Assembly: GCA_035513055.1 (NCBI GenBank)
Contig: DATKCT010000162.1
Coordinates: 1-64,000, forward strand
Direction: 5' to 3'
Length of the DNA stretch: 64,000 nucleotides
Origin: DATKCT01 sp035513055
Lineage (GTDB): Bacteria > Verrucomicrobiota > Verrucomicrobiia > Verrucomicrobiales > DEV007
Every line of letters starts with the position of its first letter. The stretch's first letter is position 1. The notes beneath the pieces were generated by a model, which had not been told where the DNA came from, ran no database searches, and saw only the letters and a list, made by a program, of their open reading frames with translations. Made by a program: the position numbers and the translations under genes. Shown one piece after another: positions 25,193 through 32,960 of this stretch.

Positions 25193-26038
25193 TTACTTGC
25201 GGCGTTTCATCTTGCGGCTCTGCACGATGAGCCGGTCGCTGGGCTTATTCTTTTTCCGGGTTTTTTGGCCCTTGACGTGACCCCAGGGGCTCTTGAGATG
25301 CTGGCGGCCGCCGCCGCTTTTGCTCTTGCCTTCGCCACCGCCGTTGGGGTGATCCACGGGATTCATGCACATGCCGCGCACCGTCGGGCGGATTCCCTTC
25401 CAGCGCGTCCGGCCGGCTTTCCCGCTGATGGTGTTCATGTGAGAAACGTTGCCGACCTGGCCGACGGTCGCGTAACAATCCTCCTTGAACCGGCGGATCT
25501 CCCCCGAAGGCAACCGGACCAAGGCGTAACCGCCCTCGATGTTCGAGAGGATGGCGGCCTGACCCGCGCTGCGGGCGATCTTCCCGCCCCGTCCCGGTTC
25601 GAATTCAATGTTGTGAATCGCCGTTCCCAACGGAATGCGCTTGAGCGGCAAGGCGTTGCCCAGTTTGGGCGGGGCCTGCTCCCCGGCGACGACGCCGGCC
25701 CCGACTTCCAGCCCCAGCGGCGCCAGAATGTAATTCCGCTGTCCGTCCCCGTACTCGATGAGGGCAATCCGAGCGCTGCGATGCGGATCGTACTCGATTC
25801 CCAGCACCCGCGCCTCGTCGTCTCGCCGGTTGCGTTTGAAGTCGACCAGCCGGTAATGCCGTTTGTGCCCGCCGCCCACGTGACGGCAAGTGATCCGCCC
25901 CAAGTTGTTCCGGCCGCCCGACTTGCGACAGGGCTCGAGCAAACTCTTCTCCGGCTTGGACTTGGTGATCTCGTCGAAGTCCGACCACACCTTGTAGCGG
26001 TTCGACGGAGTGGTGGGATTGAATCGTTTGAGCCCCAT
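25193..26038 (-). CDS. rplB: 50S ribosomal protein L2
   Basis: A 281-aa peptidyl-transferase-centre protein. It starts MGLKRFNPTTPSNRY; the core has GRITCRHVGGGHKRHYR, and the C-terminal signature RGMCMNPVDHPNGGGEGKS contains the conserved His. The internal ATG at 26038 is the family start. Confidence 0.97.
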   Translation of the reverse strand: MGLKRFNPTTPSNRYKVWSDFDEITKSKPEKSLLEPCRKSGGRNNLGRITCRHVGGGHKRHYRLVDFKRNRRDDEARVLGIEYDPHRSARIALIEYGDGQRNYILAPLGLEVGAGVVAGEQAPPKLGNALPLKRIPLGTAIHNIEFEPGRGGKIARSAGQAAILSNIEGGYALVRLPSGEIRRFKEDCYATVGQVGNVSHMNTISGKAGRTRWKGIRPTVRGMCMNPVDHPNGGGEGKSKSGGGRQHLKSPWGHVKGQKTRKKNKPSDRLIVQSRKMKRRK

Positions 26039-26082
26039 GGATGGTTCCTCCTCGCTTTCTGCGTTACAGCCTTTGCGGTCTC

Positions 26083-26367
26083 TCAGACCAGATCGATCGT
26101 TTCCCCCTCTTTGAGCCGCACCATGGCCTTTTTCCAATGGGCGGTGCGCCCGAAATCGGCGCGCCTCTCCCGTTTCTTCTTGCCCCGGTAGTTGCAGGTG
26201 TTGACCGAAACCACCTTCTTCCGGAGGATACGTTCGACTGCCTCCTTGATTTGAAGCTTGTTGGCCCGGCGATCGACCTCGAAGACGTACTCGTTATTTC
26301 GCTCCGTGAGCAAGGCCGCCTTCTCGCTCAACCGGATTCTGCGAATTACCTGAAAGATGTCGCTCAT
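26083..26367 (-). CDS. rplW: 50S ribosomal protein L23
   Basis: A 94-aa exit-tunnel protein that docks trigger factor and SRP. It has IRRIRLSEKAALLTERNNEY, then ANKLQIKEAVERIL. It overlaps rplD by 4 bp. Confidence 0.96.
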   Translation of the reverse strand: MSDIFQVIRRIRLSEKAALLTERNNEYVFEVDRRANKLQIKEAVERILRKKVVSVNTCNYRGKKKRERRADFGRTAHWKKAMVRLKEGETIDLV

Positions 26368-26978
26368 CGGCTGCGTGTCCTCCGGGCTAAAATGGGCAGG
26401 GCGTCTTGGGTCAAAACGATGCGGTCGTATCGGAGGAGATGCTCGACATTGACCTCGTCGGCCGTCATCAGCAATGCCGGCTTGACGTTGCGCGCCGCCA
26501 GATAGGTCGATTCATCGAAACGCGCCGCCACCACCAAAATCTTGGCGCCCGCTCCGAAACCGTCCAAGGCTGCCAGAAAGCTTCGCGTCTTGCCGTCCGG
26601 AACAGAGAATTCCGGGACCCCGACAACCTCGCCGCCCTCGATGCGAGCCCCCAAGGCGGCCCGCAGCGCCAGTCGCCGGACCTTCTTCCCCACGGTCTTG
26701 GAATAATCGCGCGGCCGGGGTCCGAAAGCGACGCCCCCTCCTCGAAACAGCGGCGCCCGGATCTCCCCGTGACGCGCGCGTCCGGTACCTTTCTGCCGGT
26801 AAATCTTTCGTCCGCTTCCGGAGACCTCGGCCCGCGTCTTGGTGCAGGCTGTTCCCGAGCGCCGGTTCGCCCGCATCGCGGTCACCAGTTCATGTACGGC
26901 GTAGGCGCCCTTGCCTCCGGTCGCCACTTCGATTTCGGCGGACTGTGCGTCTTCCAAGGAAAATACCGTTCCAGACAT
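26364..26978 (-). CDS. rplD: 50S ribosomal protein L4
   Basis: A 204-aa assembly protein and, in E. coli, the S10 operon regulator. The tunnel loop is clear (GSGRKIYRQKGTGRARHGE, then FRGGGVAFGPRPRDYS). Normal length; overlaps rplW by ATGA. Confidence 0.96.
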   Translation of the reverse strand: MSGTVFSLEDAQSAEIEVATGGKGAYAVHELVTAMRANRRSGTACTKTRAEVSGSGRKIYRQKGTGRARHGEIRAPLFRGGGVAFGPRPRDYSKTVGKKVRRLALRAALGARIEGGEVVGVPEFSVPDGKTRSFLAALDGFGAGAKILVVAARFDESTYLAARNVKPALLMTADEVNVEHLLRYDRIVLTQDALPILARRTRSR

Positions 26979-27021
26979 GCTCGTGCTCCTTCCGCAATCT
27001 TCAGTTCAATCAATGGCCGGT

Positions 27022-27693
27022 TCAGGATTCCGCCGTTTCCGTTACTGCCGCGGGAAGAGGCTTCTTCTTCGCTGGCCGGACCAGCACCAAGCTGCCTTTG
27101 GCTCCAGGAAAACTGCCGCTGATCAGCAACGCGCCGTCTTCCTCCCGGACTTGAATCACCTGGAGATTCTGCACCGTCCGCCGGTAGTTCCCATGACGGC
27201 CGGGAAGTTTGGTGCCTTTCCATAGCCGGCCCGGCGTGGTCCCGCAGCCGATCGCGCCGGGCCGCCGGTGCATCATCGAACCGTGAGTTTGAGGCAGGCC
27301 TCCGAAGCCGAAGCGCTTGACCACCCCCTGAAAACCTTTACCCTTGGTCACTCCAATGACATCGACATACTGTCCCATCTGAAACAAGGATGCCGGCAAT
27401 TCGGCCCCTTCTTGAGCCGGCAACTCGTCTTCCGCGGCGAAGCGAAACTCGCGCAGCCATCGTTTCGGAGCGCAGCCGCGCTTCTTCAAGTGACCCAGCG
27501 ACGGCTTGTTGAGGCGCTGCTCCTTCTGTTCTCCGAAGCCCACCTGAACCGCGGCATAGCCGTCCCCATCGCTCCGCTTGATTTGGACGACCACATTCCC
27601 GCGCACGTCGAGCACGGTAACCGGCACCGCCGTCCCATCCTCGGCGTAGACCCGCGTCATTCCCAATTTTCTGCCCAACAATCCCAGACTCAT
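27022..27693 (-). CDS. rplC: 50S ribosomal protein L3
   Basis: A 223-aa protein near the peptidyl-transferase centre. It starts MSLGLLGRKLGMTRVY and has the signature GFGGLPQTHGSMMHRRPG. A short basic tail (RPAKKKPLP) extends the C-terminus. Confidence 0.97.
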   Translation of the reverse strand: MSLGLLGRKLGMTRVYAEDGTAVPVTVLDVRGNVVVQIKRSDGDGYAAVQVGFGEQKEQRLNKPSLGHLKKRGCAPKRWLREFRFAAEDELPAQEGAELPASLFQMGQYVDVIGVTKGKGFQGVVKRFGFGGLPQTHGSMMHRRPGAIGCGTTPGRLWKGTKLPGRHGNYRRTVQNLQVIQVREEDGALLISGSFPGAKGSLVLVRPAKKKPLPAAVTETAES

Positions 27694-27707
27694 GACGCCG
27701 TCCTTTC

Positions 27708-28016
27708 TCAGATCTTGATCGTGATGTCCACCCCGGCGGGCAGGTTCAACTTTTTCAGTTCATCCACCGTCCGCGCGGTGGGATCGACAATGTCGAGCAA
27801 TCTCTTGTGCGTCCGTATCTCGAATTGCTCCGCCGATTTCTTGTTCACGTGCGGAGAGCGGTTGACGCTGAATTTCTCGATACGCGTCGGCAAGGGAATG
27901 GGCCCAGCGACCTTGGCGCCGGTCCGCTTCGCCGTGTCCACGATCTCTTGCGAGGACCGGTCCAACAAGCGGTGGTCATAGGCCCGAAGGCGGATGCGGA
28001 TGCGCTGGGATTGCAT
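27708..28016 (-). CDS. rpsJ: 30S ribosomal protein S10
   Basis: A 102-aa head protein, also NusE in antitermination. It shows IRIRLRAYDHRLLDRSSQEI, PLPTRIEKFSVNRSPHVNKK and EQFEIRTHKRLLDI. It follows fusA by 33 bp with no tuf between. Confidence 0.97.
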   Translation of the reverse strand: MQSQRIRIRLRAYDHRLLDRSSQEIVDTAKRTGAKVAGPIPLPTRIEKFSVNRSPHVNKKSAEQFEIRTHKRLLDIVDPTARTVDELKKLNLPAGVDITIKI

Positions 28017-28049
28017 GGCGGGGATCGGGCGGAGAGAGGAAGGAGAAAA

Positions 28050-30209
28050 TCAGGCCGGGACCAACCCGCCCCGCTGTTCCACAATGTCCTCCACAATATT
28101 CTGAGGCACTTGCTCGAAGTGGGATGGAGTCATGGCGTAATCCGCCCGGCCGCGCGACAGCGAGCGCACCGCCGTGGAATAACCAAACATTTCCGCCAAC
28201 GGCACTTCCGCGACGATGACGCTGAGATTGTTGCGCATGTCGATCCGCTGGATGCGTCCCCGGCGGCGATTCAGATCTCCCATGATGTCGCCCTGATAGT
28301 CTTCAGGCGTGGAGACTTCCACCGACATGATCGGCTCGAGCATAACGCAACGGGCCTTCCGGAAGGCGTCCTTCATGGCGAAAATCGCGGCCATCTTGAA
28401 GGCCTGCTCGCTGGAATCGACTTCGTGACTCGATCCATCCAGCAGGTCGACGTGAACGTCCACCACCGGGTAACCCGCGATGATGCCGTTCTGCATGGCC
28501 TCGTTCACTCCTCCCAAACACGCGTTGATGTATTCCCTGGGAATCGTGCCGCCCACCACCTTGTTGTCGGTGGTCAGCCCTTTGGCTTTCTCGTTGGGCT
28601 GAATACGCAAAACCACATGCCCGTATTGGCCGCGACCGCCTGTCTGCTTCACCAACTTGCCTTCTCCGTTGGCGGCCACAGTGATGGTCTCGCGGTAGGC
28701 GATCTGAGGCTTGCCCGCATTCGCGTCGACGTTGAACTCCCGCAGCATCCGGTCCCGGATAATGTCGAGGTGAAGTTCACCCATACCGGCGATGATGGTC
28801 TGGCCGGTCTCCTCATCGGTCTTGACCACAAAGGTCGGGTCCTCCTCCGAGAGACGCTGCAAGGCCGTGGCCATCCGTTCCTGGTCGGCCTTGGTCTTGG
28901 GCTCGATGGCCATGGACATGACCGGAACTGGAAATGACGGAGGTTCCAACAAGATGGGGCGCGAGGGATCGCAGAGAGTGTCCCCCGTGGTGATGTTCTT
29001 GATTCCCACAATCGCGGCGATGTCGCCCGAATAACAGGTGTCGATCTCGGTGTGCTTGTTCGACTGGACTTGGAGAAGCCGGCCGACCCGCTCCTTGCGC
29101 CCGGTTCGCGGGTTGACCACGATGTCGCCCTTCGAGAGCGTCCCGGAATAGACCCGGAAAAACACGAGTTTCCCGACGTAGCGATCCGCCCAAAGTTTGA
29201 AGGCCAGCGAACAGAACTTCTTGTTGTCGCCGGTGTGGACATCCATCATTTCATCCGGATCGTCCGGATTGCGTCCCTGCGCCGGCGGAACATCCAATGG
29301 GCTGGGCAAATAATCCACCACCGCGTCCAGCAAGTATTGAACGCCCTTGTTTTTGAAGGCCGATCCGCCGACGACCGGCACGATCCGGTTGGCGATGACC
29401 TGACGCCGCAAAGCCTGTTTCAGGTCGGGCAGCGTAATCTCTTCTTCCTCGAGAAACTTGTGGCCCACCACCTCGTCGAGATCGACCATTTGCTCTTGCA
29501 GCGCGGCATAGGCCTCGTCGGCCACGGCCCGCTCTTCGTCCGTCAGCTCTCGCATCGTGTAGGTCGATCCGAACACGTCGTCGTCCGAAAAAATGACCGC
29601 CTTCCGATTGAGCACATCGATCTGTCCCTTGAGCTGGTCTTCCGCTCCGATGGGAATGAGAATCGGGTGAGCGTTGGCGTTGAGCTTCTCCCGCAGATCG
29701 GCGACGACACTGTCGAAGTCGGCTCCGACCCGGTCCATCTTGTTGACGAAAGCGATGCGCGGGACGCGGTATTTATCCGCCTGTCTCCACACCGTTTCGC
29801 TCTGCGGTTGGACTCCGGCGACTCCACAAAAAACGGCGATCGCGCCGTCCAACACTCTCAAAGAACGCTCGACCTCCGCAGTGAAATCGACGTGCCCAGG
29901 TGTATCGATGATGTTGACCCTGATGTCCTGTCCCGAGAAATTCTTGTAGACCCCCTCCTGTTCGAGCTGTTTCCACTGACAAGAAACCGCGGCCGAAGTG
30001 ATGGTGATTCCGCGCTCGCGTTCCTGTTCCATCCAGTCCGTGGCGGCATTCCCGTGGTGAACCTCGCCGATCTTGTGGATCATGCCAGTGTAGAAGAGCA
30101 CGCGTTCTGTGAGCGTGGTCTTTCCGGCGTCGATGTGTGCAGCGATCCCTATGTTCCGGGTGCGCTCCAGCGGACATGGACGTTTCGGAGAATTGACCTT
30201 CTCGGACAT
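28050..30209 (-). CDS. fusA: Elongation factor G
   Basis: A 719-aa GTPase that drives ribosomal translocation. G1 AHIDAGKT is at 24-31, the switch I region has RERGITITSAA, G3 is DTPGH and G4 NKMD. Domains II-V follow, with the conserved domain IV segment GGRGQYGHVVLR. The start at 30209 (MSEKVNSPKRPCPLERTRN) agrees with the family; the upstream open frame overlaps rpsG and is not used. tuf, which usually follows, is missing here. Confidence 0.97.
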   Translation of the reverse strand: MSEKVNSPKRPCPLERTRNIGIAAHIDAGKTTLTERVLFYTGMIHKIGEVHHGNAATDWMEQERERGITITSAAVSCQWKQLEQEGVYKNFSGQDIRVNIIDTPGHVDFTAEVERSLRVLDGAIAVFCGVAGVQPQSETVWRQADKYRVPRIAFVNKMDRVGADFDSVVADLREKLNANAHPILIPIGAEDQLKGQIDVLNRKAVIFSDDDVFGSTYTMRELTDEERAVADEAYAALQEQMVDLDEVVGHKFLEEEEITLPDLKQALRRQVIANRIVPVVGGSAFKNKGVQYLLDAVVDYLPSPLDVPPAQGRNPDDPDEMMDVHTGDNKKFCSLAFKLWADRYVGKLVFFRVYSGTLSKGDIVVNPRTGRKERVGRLLQVQSNKHTEIDTCYSGDIAAIVGIKNITTGDTLCDPSRPILLEPPSFPVPVMSMAIEPKTKADQERMATALQRLSEEDPTFVVKTDEETGQTIIAGMGELHLDIIRDRMLREFNVDANAGKPQIAYRETITVAANGEGKLVKQTGGRGQYGHVVLRIQPNEKAKGLTTDNKVVGGTIPREYINACLGGVNEAMQNGIIAGYPVVDVHVDLLDGSSHEVDSSEQAFKMAAIFAMKDAFRKARCVMLEPIMSVEVSTPEDYQGDIMGDLNRRRGRIQRIDMRNNLSVIVAEVPLAEMFGYSTAVRSLSRGRADYAMTPSHFEQVPQNIVEDIVEQRGGLVPA

Positions 30210-30243
30210 AAGTGTGACGGGAAGAAGCGTAAGTTCCATTAGG

Positions 30244-30717
30244 TTACCACCGGAAATGGGCGAATGCCCGGTTGGCCTGCGCCATCTTGTGCATTTCGTC
30301 GCGGCGCCGGACGACGCTGCCCTGACCTTTGGCGGCGTCGCGGATTTCGTTAGCCAAGGCCACATGCATGGGCACGCCCTTGCGGTTGCGGGCAAACCCG
30401 ATCAACCATCGCATGGCCAGAGATTCCTGCCGCTCCGAGGCGACCTCGAGCGGAACCTGATAGGTGGCTCCGCCGACGCGGCGCGATTTCACTTCGACCT
30501 TCGGTTTGGAATTTTCCACGGCGCGGTTGAGAATCTCCAGCGGATCGACGTTGTCCGAGCCCTCGTTGGAACGTTCGATGGCGGCGTAGATGATCCGTTC
30601 GGCCAAGGCCTTCTTTCCGCAACGCATGATCCGGTTGACCAAACGTGAGACCAACGCGCTTTCGTAGCGCGGGTCGACGTGGAACGGCTTGCGGTGAACG
30701 CGTCTGCGGCGGGACAT
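30244..30717 (-). CDS. rpsG: 30S ribosomal protein S7
   Basis: A 157-aa assembly-initiator protein of the 30S head. It starts MSRRRRVHRKPFHVDPRY and has the signature DNVDPLEILNRAVENSKPKV and the C-terminal helix RRRDEMHKMAQANRAFAHFR. The internal ATG is the family start. Confidence 0.97.
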   Translation of the reverse strand: MSRRRRVHRKPFHVDPRYESALVSRLVNRIMRCGKKALAERIIYAAIERSNEGSDNVDPLEILNRAVENSKPKVEVKSRRVGGATYQVPLEVASERQESLAMRWLIGFARNRKGVPMHVALANEIRDAAKGQGSVVRRRDEMHKMAQANRAFAHFRW

Positions 30718-30794
30718 GGCAAAGAAATAAGTAAAAAAATGAAGAAGTGAAAACGATCGAGCGGGCGTTCCTGGCATCTCCGCTCTCGGGCGGA

Positions 30795-31184
30795 TCAGCT
30801 CTTGCTCTTGTCTCCTTTGGGACGCTTGGCCCCGTATTTTGATCGCCCGCAGCGCCGGGCATCCACTCCCAGCGTGTCCAAGGCGCCCCGGACGATATGG
30901 TAGCGCACCCCCGGCAAGTCCTTGACCCGGCCGCCTCGCACCAGAACCACCGAGTGTTCCTGGAGGTTGTGCCCTTCTCCCCCGATGTAGGCGATCACTT
31001 CGAAGCCATTGGTCAAACGCACCTTGGCCACTTTCCGCAAGGCCGAGTTCGGTTTCTTCGGCGTCCGCGTCATCACCTGCAAACACACGCCGCGCCGCTG
31101 GGGACAGTCGGAGAGAGCCGGTGACTTCGACTTCTCCACCTGTTTCCGGCGGCCTTTGCGAATAAGCTGGTTGATGGTCGGCAT
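30795..31184 (-). CDS. rpsL: 30S ribosomal protein S12
   Basis: A 129-aa decoding-centre protein. It starts MPTINQLIRKGRRKQVEKSK and has TPKKPNSALRK (lysines 43 and 44) and RVKDLPGVRYH. These are the unmutated residues where streptomycin-resistance changes occur in other bacteria. First gene of the ribosomal block, about 150 bp downstream of a good promoter. Confidence 0.97.
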   Translation of the reverse strand: MPTINQLIRKGRRKQVEKSKSPALSDCPQRRGVCLQVMTRTPKKPNSALRKVAKVRLTNGFEVIAYIGGEGHNLQEHSVVLVRGGRVKDLPGVRYHIVRGALDTLGVDARRCGRSKYGAKRPKGDKSKS

Positions 31185-31335
31185 GAAATTCTCGGTGTAT
31201 CGCTCAACACCGGACGCCGCCGAGAACGGAGAATTCTGTACAAGGAACCCGGTCCCTTGCCCATCTTCTCCGGAGTGGCGCCCGATAATGTATCAGCCGG
31301 TCTCGGACCGGAGCCCAGAGCGCTGAGAGCCGCGC

Positions 31336-31363
31336 ACTATAGGAACACAGGTTCATCTCGCAA
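31336..31363 (-). promoter_or_regulatory. Sigma70-like promoter for the rpsL ribosomal block
   Basis: On the minus strand, TTGCGA (31363-31358) and TATAGT (31341-31336) are separated by 16 bp. A-tracts (AAAAAAA at about 31378-31384 and AAAA) lie just upstream and resemble an UP element. Transcription would start about 145 nt before rpsL, leaving a leader. Confidence 0.55.
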
Positions 31364-31487
31364 GTGATTTTCCTGGATTTTTTTGTGCACACGTCCCGGG
31401 GAATCCCACGAGCCTCGCTCGGCGCAAGCCATCTCCACATCGTCCGCGGCGCCCGCTTTCCCCCGTTTTTTCTGACGCGCCTGTCGC

Positions 31488-31526
31488 AAAAAAACGGCGT
31501 GCCGGCCCGCCTCCAGCGCCGCCTCT
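31488..31526 (-). terminator. Candidate intrinsic terminator after the SGNH hydrolase
   Basis: Read on the minus strand, a GC-rich stem (CGGCG pairing CGCCG, or an inner GGCG/CGCC) is followed by seven T (31494-31488). It is about 60-90 bp past the hydrolase stop and before the rpsL promoter, so it would end the dcw-side transcript. Confidence 0.4.
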
Positions 31527-31582
31527 CCCCCTCCTCCCCGGCCCCGGGGCCACCATTCCCGCCAACCACCTTCTCAAGGCCT

Positions 31583-32785
31583 CTACTCGTCCTCGCTCCC
31601 GGTCTCCCCGGTCTCCCTGGACGCACCCGCAGCCGCCGGACCCCGGGCCGCTTCCAACAGCATTCCGCCCGCCAAATAATCGGCGAAAAGCCAGGCCATG
31701 AGGAGGCTTCCCTCCTCGTTGACGTGACGTCCGTCTCGCCAGTAACGCAGGTCGCGCGGCATCTGCGCGGCGAAATCAAAAAACGGCGCCCCTTTCTCCT
31801 CCGCCAACTTTTCCGTCAAGGCGTTCATCTCGCGAAACCCCCGTTGGTAAAAGGAAAAGCCGGCGTAATCGCCCGGTATCGCATCGGTCCAGGCCCAACT
31901 GGTCAAGAGCACGTCCACCTCGTGTTCCCGGGCAATGGCGAGGATGTTGCGCAGATTGTCGCGGCTGAAATGGGCCGGGTTCCGGTCCAGGAGGTCGCCA
32001 AAGAAAGCATCAGGATCGTCGACGGAGTGATACGGACCATAATACTGCGGCGCGTTGGTGAAAGGTTCCAGCCCCATGTGGGAGGCGCCCCGAAACCGGC
32101 GGGCGATCCGCCACAGAGTGCAATGCCGCTGCAACGAAGAGACCCGGGGCGCCTCCCAGTATTTGCGCCTGCCCCGGTTGTCCGCCCGGTAGGCTTCTGG
32201 ATTCACGAACCGGCAGTGCACATCGTTGGTGCCGTGATAGATGATCAGGAGATCCGGATCCAGTTCCAACACCCGAAAGCAGAGATAAACCAGCGTTTCC
32301 CAGGTGTTGTAGCCGGGCACTCCTCCGTTGATCACTTCGACCCGCCCGAAACCCCGCTCTCGGAGCATCCTTTCCAGGTGCGCGGTGAAAATCTCCCGGT
32401 TGTCGCTCACCCCTTCCGTGTAAGTCGTGGATCCTCCCAGCGCGACGATCCGGAAGACTCCGCTGGGTTTCTGTAATGAAAAATCGGGGCCACGAAATCC
32501 CTCCCGGTTGTGGCTCAGGGCGCCGCGGCGGTAACCCGGCGTGTTGGCATAGCAAAGATAGGGATGAGGAACCACCCGCGCTTCGCCGGGATTCAGGTCT
32601 TCGTAAAGCGCGTATTTGACCCGTTGTTCACTGCTTGCGGCCCAGCTCAGCCACACGCGAGCCGCTCCTTCCATAATCAGGAGCGTTCCGGTGAGAAGCA
32701 CAAGACGTGGAATCAGGTAGCGAAAAGAACTTCGATGGGAGGCAGACACAAAGGCGATTGGAGCACGTTCTCCCCGGATTTCCAA
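31583..32785 (-). CDS. Membrane-anchored SGNH/GDSL-family hydrolase
   Basis: A 400-aa protein with an N-terminal membrane anchor (about 25-50). An SGNH esterase or acylhydrolase domain follows: block I VALGGSTTY (Ser119), block II Gly155 (NGGVPGYN), block III GTND (185-188) and block V D351-H354 (DGRHVN). The catalytic Ser, Gly, Asn and Asp-His are all present. Substrates could be acylated envelope polysaccharides, but this is inference. The start is probably TTG at 32785; a GTG at 32749 is an alternative. It sits between ftsZ and the ribosomal block. Confidence 0.8.
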   Translation of the reverse strand: MEIRGERAPIAFVSASHRSSFRYLIPRLVLLTGTLLIMEGAARVWLSWAASSEQRVKYALYEDLNPGEARVVPHPYLCYANTPGYRRGALSHNREGFRGPDFSLQKPSGVFRIVALGGSTTYTEGVSDNREIFTAHLERMLRERGFGRVEVINGGVPGYNTWETLVYLCFRVLELDPDLLIIYHGTNDVHCRFVNPEAYRADNRGRRKYWEAPRVSSLQRHCTLWRIARRFRGASHMGLEPFTNAPQYYGPYHSVDDPDAFFGDLLDRNPAHFSRDNLRNILAIAREHEVDVLLTSWAWTDAIPGDYAGFSFYQRGFREMNALTEKLAEEKGAPFFDFAAQMPRDLRYWRDGRHVNEEGSLLMAWLFADYLAGGMLLEAARGPAAAGASRETGETGSEDE

Positions 32786-32915
32786 TCTCGGCGCATAGGC
32801 AGTGGAACAACATCCCCGGCCCCTTCATCTTGAGGGGAGAGACATTGGTTTCGAAGCGGACCTTTCAAGCCGCCTTTGGGAATGTCTGCCCAGGCTTTCG
32901 GGGCCGCGTAATTGG

Positions 32916-32935
32916 GGAACCCCGAACGCGGAACC
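32916..32935. repeat. Dispersed intergenic repeat, copy 2
   Basis: Matches 13622-13641 at 18 of 20 positions. It lies in the 175-bp gap between ftsZ and the SGNH hydrolase. A weaker resemblance (GGAACCGCGAACG) is seen at 55157-55169. Confidence 0.4.
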
Positions 32936-32960
32936 TCCGGAATACCCTCAACTCGCTCCA

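Noticed and set aside
31353..31577. Small minus-strand frame in the rpsL leader gap
   Set aside because: It crosses the candidate terminator and promoter and has no homology that I recognise.
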